Assembly: GCA_040877545.1 (NCBI GenBank)
Contig: JBBDNN010000038.1
Coordinates: 1-25,900 of the forward strand
DNA: 25,900 bases
Source: Gracilimonas sp040877545
GTDB taxonomy: Bacteria > Bacteroidota > Rhodothermia > Balneolales > Balneolaceae
Direction: 5' to 3'
Positions 6,659-14,306 of the stretch are shown one piece after another (the stretch's first letter is position 1; each line of letters starts with the position of its first letter). The notes beneath the pieces are model-generated. The model saw only the letters and a program-made list of their open reading frames with translations. It ran no database searches and had not been told where the DNA came from. A program made the translations under genes and the position numbers.

Positions 6659-7912
6659 ATGACCTCTACATTCGCTGTTGCACTAATTACAAATGATGCC
6701 ATTGTTTTCGGACTGCTCATGGCAATACTTGCCCTCATTTTTATAACCTCCCATAGCAAACATCCCGGCTGGCAAAAATTCTACAAATTTGTACCCTCTT
6801 TATTATTGTGCTATTTCATTCCTTCTTTATTAACTACTTTCGGCGTTGTTTCTGAAGAGGAGTCAAATCTTTACTTTGTAGCTTCGCGATACCTGCTACC
6901 TGCGAGTTTAATTCTACTGACTTTGAGTATCGATTTGAAAGGAATCATCAATTTAGGCCCGAAAGCTATTATCATGTTTCTTGCAGCAACTTTCGGAATT
7001 ATGTTTGGCGGGCCATTAGCCATTCTGCTTCTGGGAAGTATCAACCCGGAAATGGTAGGCGGAACCGGCCCTGATGCGGTATGGCGTGGATTATCAACGG
7101 TTGCAGGAAGCTGGATTGGCGGCGGTGCAAACCAAACAGCGATGCTCGAAATCTTCGAGCCAAGCACCGACCTTTTCGGCGCAATGGTAACTGTAGATAT
7201 TATAGTGGCTAATATTTGGATGGCATTCCTGCTTTATGGAGCGGGGATTTCCGATCGTGTGGATGGCTGGTTTAAAGCTGATTCATCTGCAATTACCACT
7301 TTGAAAAATGATATTGCAGAATATCAGGCGGAAATTGCACGGGTTCCAACCCTTGTAGATTTCACCAAAATTATTGCCGTGGCTTTTGTGCTTACTGCGT
7401 TAGGACATATTGTTGGAGATACGGTTGCCCCATGGATCAATGAAAATTCTCCCGCACTTAGTCAGCTAAGTTTTAATTCCAGTTTTTTCTGGATCATCGT
7501 AGTTGCCACTACCGGTGGTTTAATAGCTTCATTCACCAAACTCCGAAATCTTGAAGGCGCGGGAGCTTCCAAAATCGGCAGCCTGTTTTTATACATTTTG
7601 GTGATGACCATCGGGATGAAAATGAATATTGCTTCGATGCTGGATGCTCCAGGTTACTTTGCAATTGGTGCTGTGTGGATACTTATTCATATTGTCATTT
7701 TATTAACCGTAGCAAAAATTATAAAAGCACCTTTTTTCTTTGTGGCGGTGGGCAGCCAGGCAAATATTGGAGGTGCGGCTTCGGCGCCTATTGTGGCTTC
7801 GGCTTTTCATCCGGCTTTGGCACCGGTTGGTGTTTTACTCGCAGTTTTAGGTTATGCACTTGGAACTTATGGTGCCTGGCTCTGTGCTCATATGATGAGA
7901 ATCATTTCTTAA
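6659..7912 (+). CDS. DUF819 family multi-pass membrane protein
   Basis: The protein has 417 aa and about ten hydrophobic segments (for example 11-30, 41-60, 101-125, 171-197, 235-253, 273-292, 331-352, 390-412). Two glycine-rich motifs, SWIGGGANQTA (151-161) and GSQANIGGAASAPI (365-378), occur in the two halves and look like related halves of an internal duplication, as in transporters with paired re-entrant loops. The whole length matches the DUF819 (YjcL-like) family, whose substrate is not established. A soluble loop at about 198-230 separates the halves. It is divergent from lysC and beside the lysine and threonine genes, so an amino acid or related substrate is possible, but that is context only. 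Confidence 0.82.
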   Translation: MTSTFAVALITNDAIVFGLLMAILALIFITSHSKHPGWQKFYKFVPSLLLCYFIPSLLTTFGVVSEEESNLYFVASRYLLPASLILLTLSIDLKGIINLGPKAIIMFLAATFGIMFGGPLAILLLGSINPEMVGGTGPDAVWRGLSTVAGSWIGGGANQTAMLEIFEPSTDLFGAMVTVDIIVANIWMAFLLYGAGISDRVDGWFKADSSAITTLKNDIAEYQAEIARVPTLVDFTKIIAVAFVLTALGHIVGDTVAPWINENSPALSQLSFNSSFFWIIVVATTGGLIASFTKLRNLEGAGASKIGSLFLYILVMTIGMKMNIASMLDAPGYFAIGAVWILIHIVILLTVAKIIKAPFFFVAVGSQANIGGAASAPIVASAFHPALAPVGVLLAVLGYALGTYGAWLCAHMMRIIS

Positions 7913-7938
7913 AACAGGTAATCGTTTAACGTTATTCG

Positions 7939-7946
7939 TATCTTTG
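7939..7946 (+). promoter_or_regulatory. Possible -7 element (TATCTTTG)
   Basis: TATCTTTG is an exact TAnnTTTG match, 37 bases before the first gene of the three-gene operon at 7983. No clear -33 partner is seen. It is the best promoter candidate in the 70-bp gap after the DUF819 gene. Confidence 0.3.
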
Positions 7947-7982
7947 TTTTCTGAATATTAAAATCCTAACCGATTACAATTC

Positions 7983-9152
7983 TTGAAGAGAGCATTAACA
8001 TTTCTATTCATTTTTTTAGTGGTAATAGCAGGTATTTTTGCCTTGGTTATTGGGTTGAATTATCAAGGTTTTAAAACCCTATACCAGAATGAAGAGGGTA
8101 TGGTGGAAGGCAGCCAATACATAGAGAATACGTACTCCCTTAAAGGACTTGCAGAGTTTATTGGCGATCAACCGGAGTACTTTTCCATTACCTCTTATAA
8201 TGCAGCAGATCCAGATTCAGGTATATTTTTTGAGCCGGATACCCCCCGCACTTTAGGTACCACAGCAAATTTGATTCTTCTTATTGAGTACGAAAGACAG
8301 GTGGCTGAGGGGTTGCTAAATCCTGAAGAAACTGTCAGGTTAAATGATATTCAAGAATTTTCTTTGCCTAAAATCAGTGAAAATAATCATCAAAATTTGG
8401 TGGATGAATTTAGTGATGGTAATGCTCCACTTGACGATGTTGTTTCTGCTATGATTGCTTACAATGACATTGCAGCGGCAGATTACCTTTGGTTTCGATT
8501 TGGAGAAGAAAATATTCGCGCACTGACAGACTCACTTAACTTTCCGGAAAATTCTTTACCAATTCCTTTTAGCGGGATGTATATAACTATTAACCCCAGT
8601 TTAAATGATACTGTTGGACTTTCAGAAATTGGTTTTACGGAATTCGCCAAGAGAGCAATTAAGGCTTCCCAGAATTTAGCAGAAGACCAAGCCTATCAGC
8701 AGGTTGTAAAAGAACAATTTGAGAAAGACCGGCTTTCTTTAACCTTTATTCAGGAGCGTGATGCACTTGACTTCTTCCCCCAGGCCAGCACAAATGCAAT
8801 GGCAGATTTGATGTACCGCCTCCTACACGGTGAAATAATCTCTGCTGAAGTATCGGAGGAAGTAGTAAAAAAACTTCGTTGGCTAATGCACTCAGAACGC
8901 ATTGTACGAAGTTTTGATGACTACGGTGGAATTTATGATAACCGGATGGGCTTATTGGCAGGCGTTGATTTTGGAACTTCTATCTATGACGGCCATACCT
9001 CAGTACAAGCGATCTTTTTTGATCAATTGCCCGTGGGGTTTTGGGTGCATTTGTCTGCAAATCATATGCACGAAGATTTTCAGCAACGTCTGATTTGGGA
9101 TCCGGCTTTATATGAAATAACATTCACAGAAATTGAATCCGGCAATGAATAA
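7983..9152 (+). CDS. Membrane-anchored class A beta-lactamase-like protein, catalytic motifs degenerate
   Basis: The protein has 389 aa with an uncleaved-looking N-terminal membrane anchor (4-24). The start is a TTG; no ATG lies nearby and TTG-AAG-AGA gives a normal signal sequence. The body resembles serine hydrolases of the beta-lactamase class A / PBP-like fold. By eye, the S-x-x-K helix corresponds to TLGTTANLIL (91-100), where the lysine place is N96 and the serine place is threonine. S-D-N corresponds to Y160-N161-D162 in MIAYNDIAAADYL. The K-T-G strand corresponds to AGVDFGTS (326-333). All three motifs are altered, so it is probably not an active hydrolase of the usual kind; a binding or sensing role is possible. 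It is first in an operon with two coupled downstream genes. Confidence 0.6.
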   Translation: MKRALTFLFIFLVVIAGIFALVIGLNYQGFKTLYQNEEGMVEGSQYIENTYSLKGLAEFIGDQPEYFSITSYNAADPDSGIFFEPDTPRTLGTTANLILLIEYERQVAEGLLNPEETVRLNDIQEFSLPKISENNHQNLVDEFSDGNAPLDDVVSAMIAYNDIAAADYLWFRFGEENIRALTDSLNFPENSLPIPFSGMYITINPSLNDTVGLSEIGFTEFAKRAIKASQNLAEDQAYQQVVKEQFEKDRLSLTFIQERDALDFFPQASTNAMADLMYRLLHGEIISAEVSEEVVKKLRWLMHSERIVRSFDDYGGIYDNRMGLLAGVDFGTSIYDGHTSVQAIFFDQLPVGFWVHLSANHMHEDFQQRLIWDPALYEITFTEIESGNE

Positions 9153-9624
9153 ATATCGGTTTTTATCCTTGATTTGGGTTCTTCCAATTTACATGGGTTT
9201 TATAGTAATTCAACAGGGATTGGTTTATAAAGGCACCTTGGATACCTACGAAAATGGAACCAGCTATATAGCGGAAGTCACAGATTTCGACATTAAACAA
9301 ATTGCAGCACAAAGCAATGGTTATGTTGATATTCGCTTTAATACTGATGAGGCTACAATTGAACGGCGGCTTTCCCTTTCAGTTCAAATGGCTCAGAAAT
9401 TAATGGAAAACACTACCATCCCAATACGATATCAGAAAGGTGCTTTCCAGGAAATAGTACTTTATCCAGTATACAGTATTCAAAAAAGCACCTCGTTGAT
9501 AAATATGGGAGTAGCTTTTATAGCTTTTTGTGTCACGTTTATAGTAGCCGTTTTTGTACAGCGTTATGCCAACCGTAAAATAGTTTTTGATGATGATAAA
9601 TTTGAAATTGAACGGGTAGATTAA
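9145..9624 (+). CDS. Two-TM membrane protein, DUF3592-like
   Basis: The product has 159 aa from the ATG at 9145. An in-frame TTG at 9133 is less likely, because the ATG version gives the compact ATGAATAA overlap with the preceding stop. It has one membrane segment near the N-terminus (about 6-23), a beta-rich extracytoplasmic middle (about 28-110) with two short acidic loops, and a second hydrophobic segment (about 117-140) followed by a charged cytoplasmic tail. This layout, and the I-P-I-R-Y-Q-K-G step before the second helix, resemble DUF3592 proteins, whose function is unknown. Its stop shares a base with the next start (TAATG). I do not recognise a specific function. Confidence 0.6.
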   Translation: MNKYRFLSLIWVLPIYMGFIVIQQGLVYKGTLDTYENGTSYIAEVTDFDIKQIAAQSNGYVDIRFNTDEATIERRLSLSVQMAQKLMENTTIPIRYQKGAFQEIVLYPVYSIQKSTSLINMGVAFIAFCVTFIVAVFVQRYANRKIVFDDDKFEIERVD

Positions 9625-10334
9625 TGAAAGGCACCTTATATCTGATTCCAACTACTTTAGGCAAAACCCCTGAAAATAATACCTTACCTGAATATACTTT
9701 ATCAATTCTCAGAAAGCTGGACTCATTAGTGGTTGAGAACATCCGAACATCGGTGAAATTTTTACAATGGGTGGGTGATACCATTCCCGACTATAAAATC
9801 GATTTCTACCAATTAAACAAGAATACACCTGAACATGAGGTTTTTTCATTTCTCAAGCCGCTTAAAGCAGGTAAAAATGTCGGTGTACTTTCTGAAGCAG
9901 GAGCTCCTGCTGTAGCAGATCCCGGGGCTAAACTGGTAAAAATGGCTCATCAAAATGGAATTAAGGTAGTTCCGCTGGTAGGACCTTCCTCCATTCTATT
10001 AGCTTTGATGGCCGCCGGTTTCAACGGACAAGAATTTGCCTTTCATGGTTACCTGCCCATCGATCAAAAAAAACGAAAAGGGATGATAAATCAACTGGAT
10101 GGGGAATCGAGAAGGCACGACCGCACACAAATTTTCATGGAAGCTCCCTACCGTAATAATGAACTGTTGAAAGATGTAATCTCTACCTGTCCGGCAGAAA
10201 CCTGGGTTTGTGTTGCTGTGGATATCACCCTGCCGGATGAGCAAATAATATCCAAACAAGTTTCAGATTGGAAATCATCTCCCCTTCCCAACCTGCATAA
10301 ACGTCCGGCTATTTTTCTGATTTATGGAAGATAG
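9624..10334 (+). CDS. SAM-dependent methyltransferase, RsmI-like tetrapyrrole methylase family
   Basis: The 236 aa match the fold of the tetrapyrrole methylase/RsmI family: LYLIPTTLG at the start (RsmI has L-Y-V-V-A/P-T-P-I-G), VGVLSEAGAPAVADPG (about 85-101) and VPLVGPSSILLALMAAG (about 116-132) are the SAM-binding glycine/proline loops. RsmI itself makes 2'-O-methylcytidine at 16S rRNA position 1402. This protein differs from standard RsmI in its N-terminal motif and is shorter, as is the second RsmI-like paralogue seen in many Bacteroidota; its substrate is therefore uncertain. Cytoplasmic. Translation is coupled to the membrane protein before it. A hairpin terminator follows at 10346. Confidence 0.75.
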   Translation: MKGTLYLIPTTLGKTPENNTLPEYTLSILRKLDSLVVENIRTSVKFLQWVGDTIPDYKIDFYQLNKNTPEHEVFSFLKPLKAGKNVGVLSEAGAPAVADPGAKLVKMAHQNGIKVVPLVGPSSILLALMAAGFNGQEFAFHGYLPIDQKKRKGMINQLDGESRRHDRTQIFMEAPYRNNELLKDVISTCPAETWVCVAVDITLPDEQIISKQVSDWKSSPLPNLHKRPAIFLIYGR

Positions 10335-10345
10335 CAGACATAGAA

Positions 10346-10373
10346 AAACCCTGCCATAAAATGTACAGGGTTT
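10346..10373. terminator. Hairpin terminator, bidirectional
   Basis: AAACCCTG (10346-10353) pairs with CAGGGTTT (10366-10373) around a 12-base loop. Reading on the minus strand the stem is followed by a T5 tract, on the plus strand by a mixed A/T run. It sits between convergent genes (the methyltransferase and the ankyrin gene) and can serve both. It closely resembles the hairpin at 12436-12464 in inverted orientation. Confidence 0.7.
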
Positions 10374-10394
10374 AAAATTTTAGATTGCCAAGTA

Positions 10395-10775
10395 TTAATG
10401 TGCACCGGCTGCGTTTAACATTTCTACCACATGATCGTGATGCTGTATTATTGCCTGATCTTTGGCCGACCATCCTCTATCATCATGTACATCTACATCA
10501 CCCTGGTGTTCAATTAAAAATCGTACTACCTGTTGATGTCCGTTTGCAGAAGCCCAGTATAATGCTGTTGTGCCCCTGTTATCTTTGTGGTTAACGTTAG
10601 CGCCGTGTTCAGCCAAAAATTTCACGATTTCTAAGTGCCCGTGCTTTGCAGCTTTTAATATTCCGGTGCGATCGTGTACGTCTCTTGTATTAACATCTAC
10701 CCCATCGTTCAGCAACCCAGCTATTGTCTCCAGGTCACCGCCTTCAGCGGCTTCAAGAAATATATCCTCATTCAT
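10395..10775 (-). CDS. Ankyrin-repeat protein
   Basis: The protein has 126 aa, made almost entirely of about four ankyrin repeats of 33 residues (about 1-33, 34-66, 67-99, 100-126). The typical D-x-x-G-x-T/I-x-L-x-x-A-A-x-x-G-H-x-x-x-V-x-x-L-L/A-x-x-G-A-x-V-N pattern is clearest in HDRTGILKAAKHGHLEIV and the two repeats after it. There is no signal peptide, so it is a small cytoplasmic protein-interaction module; the partner is unknown. An AAGGAGG sits six bases before the ATG, a strong Shine-Dalgarno that nearly all neighbours lack. It is monocistronic. Confidence 0.88.
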   Translation of the reverse strand: MNEDIFLEAAEGGDLETIAGLLNDGVDVNTRDVHDRTGILKAAKHGHLEIVKFLAEHGANVNHKDNRGTTALYWASANGHQQVVRFLIEHQGDVDVHDDRGWSAKDQAIIQHHDHVVEMLNAAGAH

Positions 10776-10965
10776 GAGTTTCCTCCTTGTCTAAGATTAT
10801 AAAAGATTAGCATCTTTATTTTAATTTACGAGAGGCCAAATGTCAAATTAGAATGTAAATATTACAAGGAAATAATTATTATTTTCCCACAGACAAGAAT
10901 TAACTAATAAATATTTGGGTGGAAATGTCAGAAAAGAAGGAGCACGCAAATCAGAGACAAAAAAA
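10776..10965. other. Non-coding stretch upstream of the ankyrin gene
   Basis: Within the gene-free 10776-11097 gap (about 320 bp), this part is AT-rich and I see no gene, repeat or RNA in it. It should hold the ankyrin gene promoter on the minus strand. The remainder of the gap holds the hairpin at 10966-11024. Confidence 0.5.
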
Positions 10966-11024
10966 CCCGATACCTGTAGTAAAAGTTTAGTGCTAATAGA
11001 AAGCTATTCTAATCAGGTATCGGG
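10959..11024 (-). terminator. Long-stem terminator for the radical SAM gene
   Basis: CCCGATACCTG (10966-10976) and CAGGTATCGGG (11014-11024) are a perfect 11-bp inverted repeat. On the minus strand the stem is followed by seven T (10965-10959), the form of a rho-independent terminator, about 75 bp after the radical SAM stop. The 37-base loop is long and contains its own small hairpin (AATAG 10995-10999 with CTATT 11004-11008). Confidence 0.7.
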
Positions 11025-11097
11025 AAAGCTACTGCTAAGTAAGACGAGTGAAACCCGGAATTGTTTCTGCTTTATATGTAAAAACTTATTTGATAAT

Positions 11098-12156
11098 TTA
11101 AAACAGCTTAAGCTGACTGCCACTGCTTTTAATGAAATGATCTGTACTCAGGCCTGAGCCTCTTTTATTCAGACCTAATCTTTTTGTTTGCACCTTAAAT
11201 AGGTCCGCTATTTGTTTTGAAAAATTGCCCTCCCCTTTCATCCGGGTCTTCCACTCCGAATTATTCAATTTTCCATTTCTGATGTCCATAATCCGGCTCA
11301 GGATTTTTCCTTTTCTGTCAGGGAAATGCTGCTCGAGCCATTCAACAAACATCTCCTTTACTTTATATGGAAGCCTAACAACCGTATATCCTGCAGAAAT
11401 CGCGCCAGCTTCAGCGGCGGCTTCTAATATGGAAGCACATTCATGATCAGTCAATCCCGGTATGATGGGAGCTACATTCACATTAACTGGAATTCCGGCT
11501 GCACTAAGTTTTTTTATTGCATCTAACCTTCTTTTGGGGCGAGATGTGCGGGGCTCCATTATACTGGCCAAATCTTTATCAAGAGTAGTAACCGAAATTG
11601 TTACGCTCACGCAATTATACTCGTTCAATTCACGCAACAAATCAAGATCACGGGTTATTAGATGGTTTTTTGTGATGAGGCCTACCGGGTTGCGAAATTC
11701 TGCCATCACCTCCAGGCATTCACGGGTAATTTTTAGCTTTCTTTCTATAGGTTGATACACATCTGTCACTCCGCTCATTGCAATCACTTGCGGCTTCCAT
11801 TTCGGAGATCTTAATTCTTTACGGAGCAATTTAGCGGCATCATATTTCACCACAATTTTGGATTCAAAATCCAGTCCGGATGAGTAGCCAAGATACTCGT
11901 GATAAGGCCGGGCGTAACAATATATGCACCCATGTTCGCAGCCACGGTACGGATTTATTCCCGCATTAAAAGCTATATCCTCACTTTTATTGTAAGAGAT
12001 TATCGTTTTGGAACTGTCGCGAATGAGCTGGGTTTTCGGTGATGGTTTCTCCCCCGTTTCCTCATCCAGATCATAATCAATATAATTTCCCTCAAACCTG
12101 TTTACCGGGTTATCCGATGAACCTCTTCCTCTTTGTGGATTTTGCTTCACAGACAC
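11098..12156 (-). CDS. PA0069-type radical SAM protein
   Basis: The product has 352 aa from a GTG start. It has a radical SAM 4Fe-4S motif C73-E-H-G-C77-I-Y-C80, the preceding NPYRG, and the SplB-like T-K-x-x-L-I-x-R-D-x-D-L-L and NVNVAPIIPGLTDHE blocks, which match the PA0069 family related to spore photoproduct lyase. The substrate of this family is not known to me. The N-terminal RGRG...NP.NRFE signature also matches. The open frame extends to 12336, but that part is antisense to a pseudogene. The GTG at 12156 follows AAGGAGG with a five-base spacer, which settles the start. The strong Shine-Dalgarno is unusual in this window. It is followed by a long-stem terminator. Confidence 0.85.
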   Translation of the reverse strand: MSVKQNPQRGRGSSDNPVNRFEGNYIDYDLDEETGEKPSPKTQLIRDSSKTIISYNKSEDIAFNAGINPYRGCEHGCIYCYARPYHEYLGYSSGLDFESKIVVKYDAAKLLRKELRSPKWKPQVIAMSGVTDVYQPIERKLKITRECLEVMAEFRNPVGLITKNHLITRDLDLLRELNEYNCVSVTISVTTLDKDLASIMEPRTSRPKRRLDAIKKLSAAGIPVNVNVAPIIPGLTDHECASILEAAAEAGAISAGYTVVRLPYKVKEMFVEWLEQHFPDRKGKILSRIMDIRNGKLNNSEWKTRMKGEGNFSKQIADLFKVQTKRLGLNKRGSGLSTDHFIKSSGSQLKLF

Positions 12157-12202
12157 ATTTACCTCCTTTACACATATTTTATACATGTAATATAGGAAGA
12201 CA

Positions 12203-12434
12203 TTTATCGAGATGAAAGAATAAAGCCGCTGGGGAAGTTGTACTCCTGATGGAATAATCACACTAAGCCTGCACCTTATTAAAGCTCCGGAATGTTGCAT
12301 TGAATATGTGATTCTACACGAACTCTGCCATCTCATTCATCACAAACACGACGCTAAATTTTTACCAGCTCCTGAATTCAAAGATGCCTAACTGGCAAAG
12401 ATGGAAAGAGAAACTGGAAATTACATTAGCATAA
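12203..12434 (+). pseudogene. Truncated, frameshifted YgjP/SprT-like (DUF45) zinc metallopeptidase remnant
   Basis: Read on the plus strand, 12224-12391 encodes SRWGSC, then about 25 residues including LIKAPECCIEYV, then HELCH (12317-12331) and HHKHDAKF. These are the RWGSC signature, the H-E-x-x-H zinc site and the downstream histidine of the YgjP-like DUF45 metallopeptidases. A stop at 12389 ends this frame. The family's C-terminal pattern then continues in the next frame from 12384 as MPNWQRWKEKLE, ending at 12434. An MK-like piece upstream (from 12203) is broken by a stop at 12221. The N-terminal half of the roughly 230-aa family is absent. So both a 5' deletion and a frameshift have happened. 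A hairpin terminator follows directly. Confidence 0.85.
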
Positions 12435-12435
12435 A

Positions 12436-12464
12436 AAAACCCTGTACATTTAGCACAGGGTTTT
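12436..12464. terminator. Hairpin terminator
   Basis: AAAACCCTGT (12436-12445) pairs with ACAGGGTTTT (12455-12464), a 10-bp stem with a nine-base loop. On the minus strand it is followed by a T-run and terminates the amidohydrolase gene, whose stop is 25 bases away. On the plus strand it would have served the metallopeptidase now decayed. It is near-identical, inverted, to 10346-10373. Confidence 0.8.
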
Positions 12465-12488
12465 AGTTAATCATTTCTGAATAGTTAT

Positions 12489-14138
12489 TTATTCACCAAA
12501 GACCTTTTCACCGGCTACCCACGTTTCCAGTACATTTATTCTCCAGATATCGCTTGAAGGTATTTCAAGATAATCTTGGTCTATGACAATGAAGTCTGCC
12601 CATTTTCCTTCTTCTAAAGAACCTAATACATCTTCCTGGTGTGCGGCATAGGCAGCGTTCAGCGTAAAGGTTTTGAGGGCGGTTTCACGGCTCAAGCGGT
12701 GTTCGGGATACCAACCGCCTTCGGGATTTCCTTCATGATCCATACGTGTTACTGCTGAGTATAATCCGAAAAAGGGATTCGAATGCTCCACGGGGAAATC
12801 AGATCCGGAAGCTAAAACTGTTCCCTGGTCAAAATAACTTTGCCAGGCATAGCCTCCTTTAATTCTATCCGGACCCACACGATCTTCCGCCATATTTTTA
12901 TCACTGGTCGCATGTGTTGGTTGCATTGAAGCTATAATGTCTAATTCTTTAAAACGTGGAATATCGTCCAGGGAAACTATTTGTGCGTGTTCAACCCGAT
13001 GGCGCAAATCCTGGTCGCCCAGTTCATCCTTCACATATTCAAAAGCATTTAGCACTACGCGATTTGCTTTATCTCCAATGGCATGAATGTTGGTTTGGAA
13101 ACCATTTGAGGCAGTTTTATATACCATTTCGTTTAGTTCGTCCTGCTCGAAAAATAAGAGCCCGTGGTTGCCCGAGTCATCGGAATATGGAGCAATCATG
13201 GCAGCACCTCTGCTCCCAAGTGCGCCATCAGCTGAAATTTTTACGCTTCGTAGAGCTAACCGGTCATCGGCATACGATTTTACCGGGCCATCTTTTGAAA
13301 GCTTATCAAAAGTATCACCTGCACCGTCAATCATAGCATAAATTCTGGTTGATATTCTCTCCTGATCGGCAAAATCTTTGTACAGGTTCCATTCATTTTC
13401 ATTTATCCCGGCATCATGAGCAGAAGTAAGGCCCATTCTTGACATTTGCTCGAGTGCTTTTTCTAATGCCATCTCATTTTCAAGTGGTGTTGGAGCGGGT
13501 ACAATTTCATTTATATATCTCCCGGCGGCATCCACAAAAACACCGGTGGCTTTGCCAGACTCATCCCGAATAATTTTTCCACCTCTTGTATCGGGAGTGT
13601 CCTGGCTTATACCTGCCAGTTCCATGGCTTCGGTATTTGCCCACCCCGCATGTCCGTCTACTCTTGAGAGCCAAACCGGGCGGTCTGAGATCACTTTGTC
13701 GATATCGGCAGCGGTTGGGAATTCATTTTCCAGCCACAGAGTCTGGTTCCATCCTCTTCCCTGAATCCATTCTAAGTCAGGGTTTGCCTCCGCATAATTT
13801 TTTAAAGTGTCCAGAGTTGCTTCAAGTGTTTCAATTCCTGCTAAATTCACCTGCAATTCCTGAAATCCTAAATTCATTACATGGCCATGTGCGTCAATTA
13901 ATCCCGGCAAAACGGTTTTTCCTCCCAGATCTATCGTTTGGCCATCAGCCATTTCTGCCAATTCATCTCCACCAATCTCCCTGATTTTTCTATCCTCCAC
14001 TATCATGGTTGTAAAGGTGGTGAGAGAATCTCCCGTAAAAGTATAGCCATTAGCATTTATGAAGGTTTTATTGGTGCTTTTATCAGAACATGCAGAAAAA
14101 ATGAAAACGAGAAAAAGTAGAGGAAGTAATTTTTTCAT
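12489..14138 (-). CDS. YtcJ-like amidohydrolase, lipoprotein
   Basis: This is a metal-dependent hydrolase of the amidohydrolase-3 (YtcJ) type, 549 aa from the ATG at 14138. The longer reading frame starting at 14183 places 15 residues before an obvious signal peptide and is rejected. The N-terminus is a lipoprotein signal with lipobox FSAC (C16), so the enzyme is exported and lipid-anchored. H84 and H86 in DAHGH are the first metal ligands. HAIGDKANR, RVEHAQIV and SGSDFPVE supply the later His and Asp ligands in the usual order. The substrate cannot be told from sequence; members hydrolyse amides, N-formyl or cyclic C-N bonds. It is divergent from the histidine kinase gene and has its own terminator. 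Confidence 0.87.
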   Translation of the reverse strand: MKKLLPLLFLVFIFSACSDKSTNKTFINANGYTFTGDSLTTFTTMIVEDRKIREIGGDELAEMADGQTIDLGGKTVLPGLIDAHGHVMNLGFQELQVNLAGIETLEATLDTLKNYAEANPDLEWIQGRGWNQTLWLENEFPTAADIDKVISDRPVWLSRVDGHAGWANTEAMELAGISQDTPDTRGGKIIRDESGKATGVFVDAAGRYINEIVPAPTPLENEMALEKALEQMSRMGLTSAHDAGINENEWNLYKDFADQERISTRIYAMIDGAGDTFDKLSKDGPVKSYADDRLALRSVKISADGALGSRGAAMIAPYSDDSGNHGLLFFEQDELNEMVYKTASNGFQTNIHAIGDKANRVVLNAFEYVKDELGDQDLRHRVEHAQIVSLDDIPRFKELDIIASMQPTHATSDKNMAEDRVGPDRIKGGYAWQSYFDQGTVLASGSDFPVEHSNPFFGLYSAVTRMDHEGNPEGGWYPEHRLSRETALKTFTLNAAYAAHQEDVLGSLEEGKWADFIVIDQDYLEIPSSDIWRINVLETWVAGEKVFGE

Positions 14139-14306
14139 CAATAAATATTTATTAGAATTTCCGCAATATAAGGAAAGCTGCATTTTTTAGGCAGAAACTG
14201 TGGTACCTTTTACAAGCTTTGTGTATATGTTGTGCGATAAATAGCTTTTATTATAGAGTGAAATATTCATTCGGTATTACACAAGTTTGTAATGTTGTAA
14301 AATATC

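Noticed and set aside
10915..11157. 80-aa open frame on the plus strand
   Set aside because: It spans the inverted-repeat terminator and the 3' end of the radical SAM gene, and the translation has no domain-like features.
12157..12336. N-terminal extension of the radical SAM reading frame
   Set aside because: It has no family similarity, is antisense to the metallopeptidase remnant, and a strong Shine-Dalgarno marks the GTG at 12156.
13087..13341. Plus-strand open frames inside the amidohydrolase gene
   Set aside because: They are antisense to conserved amidohydrolase sequence with no independent support.
14276..14293. ATTAC-N8-GTAAT dyad before the histidine kinase
   Set aside because: Arms of only five A/T-rich bases in an A/T-rich gap are expected by chance.
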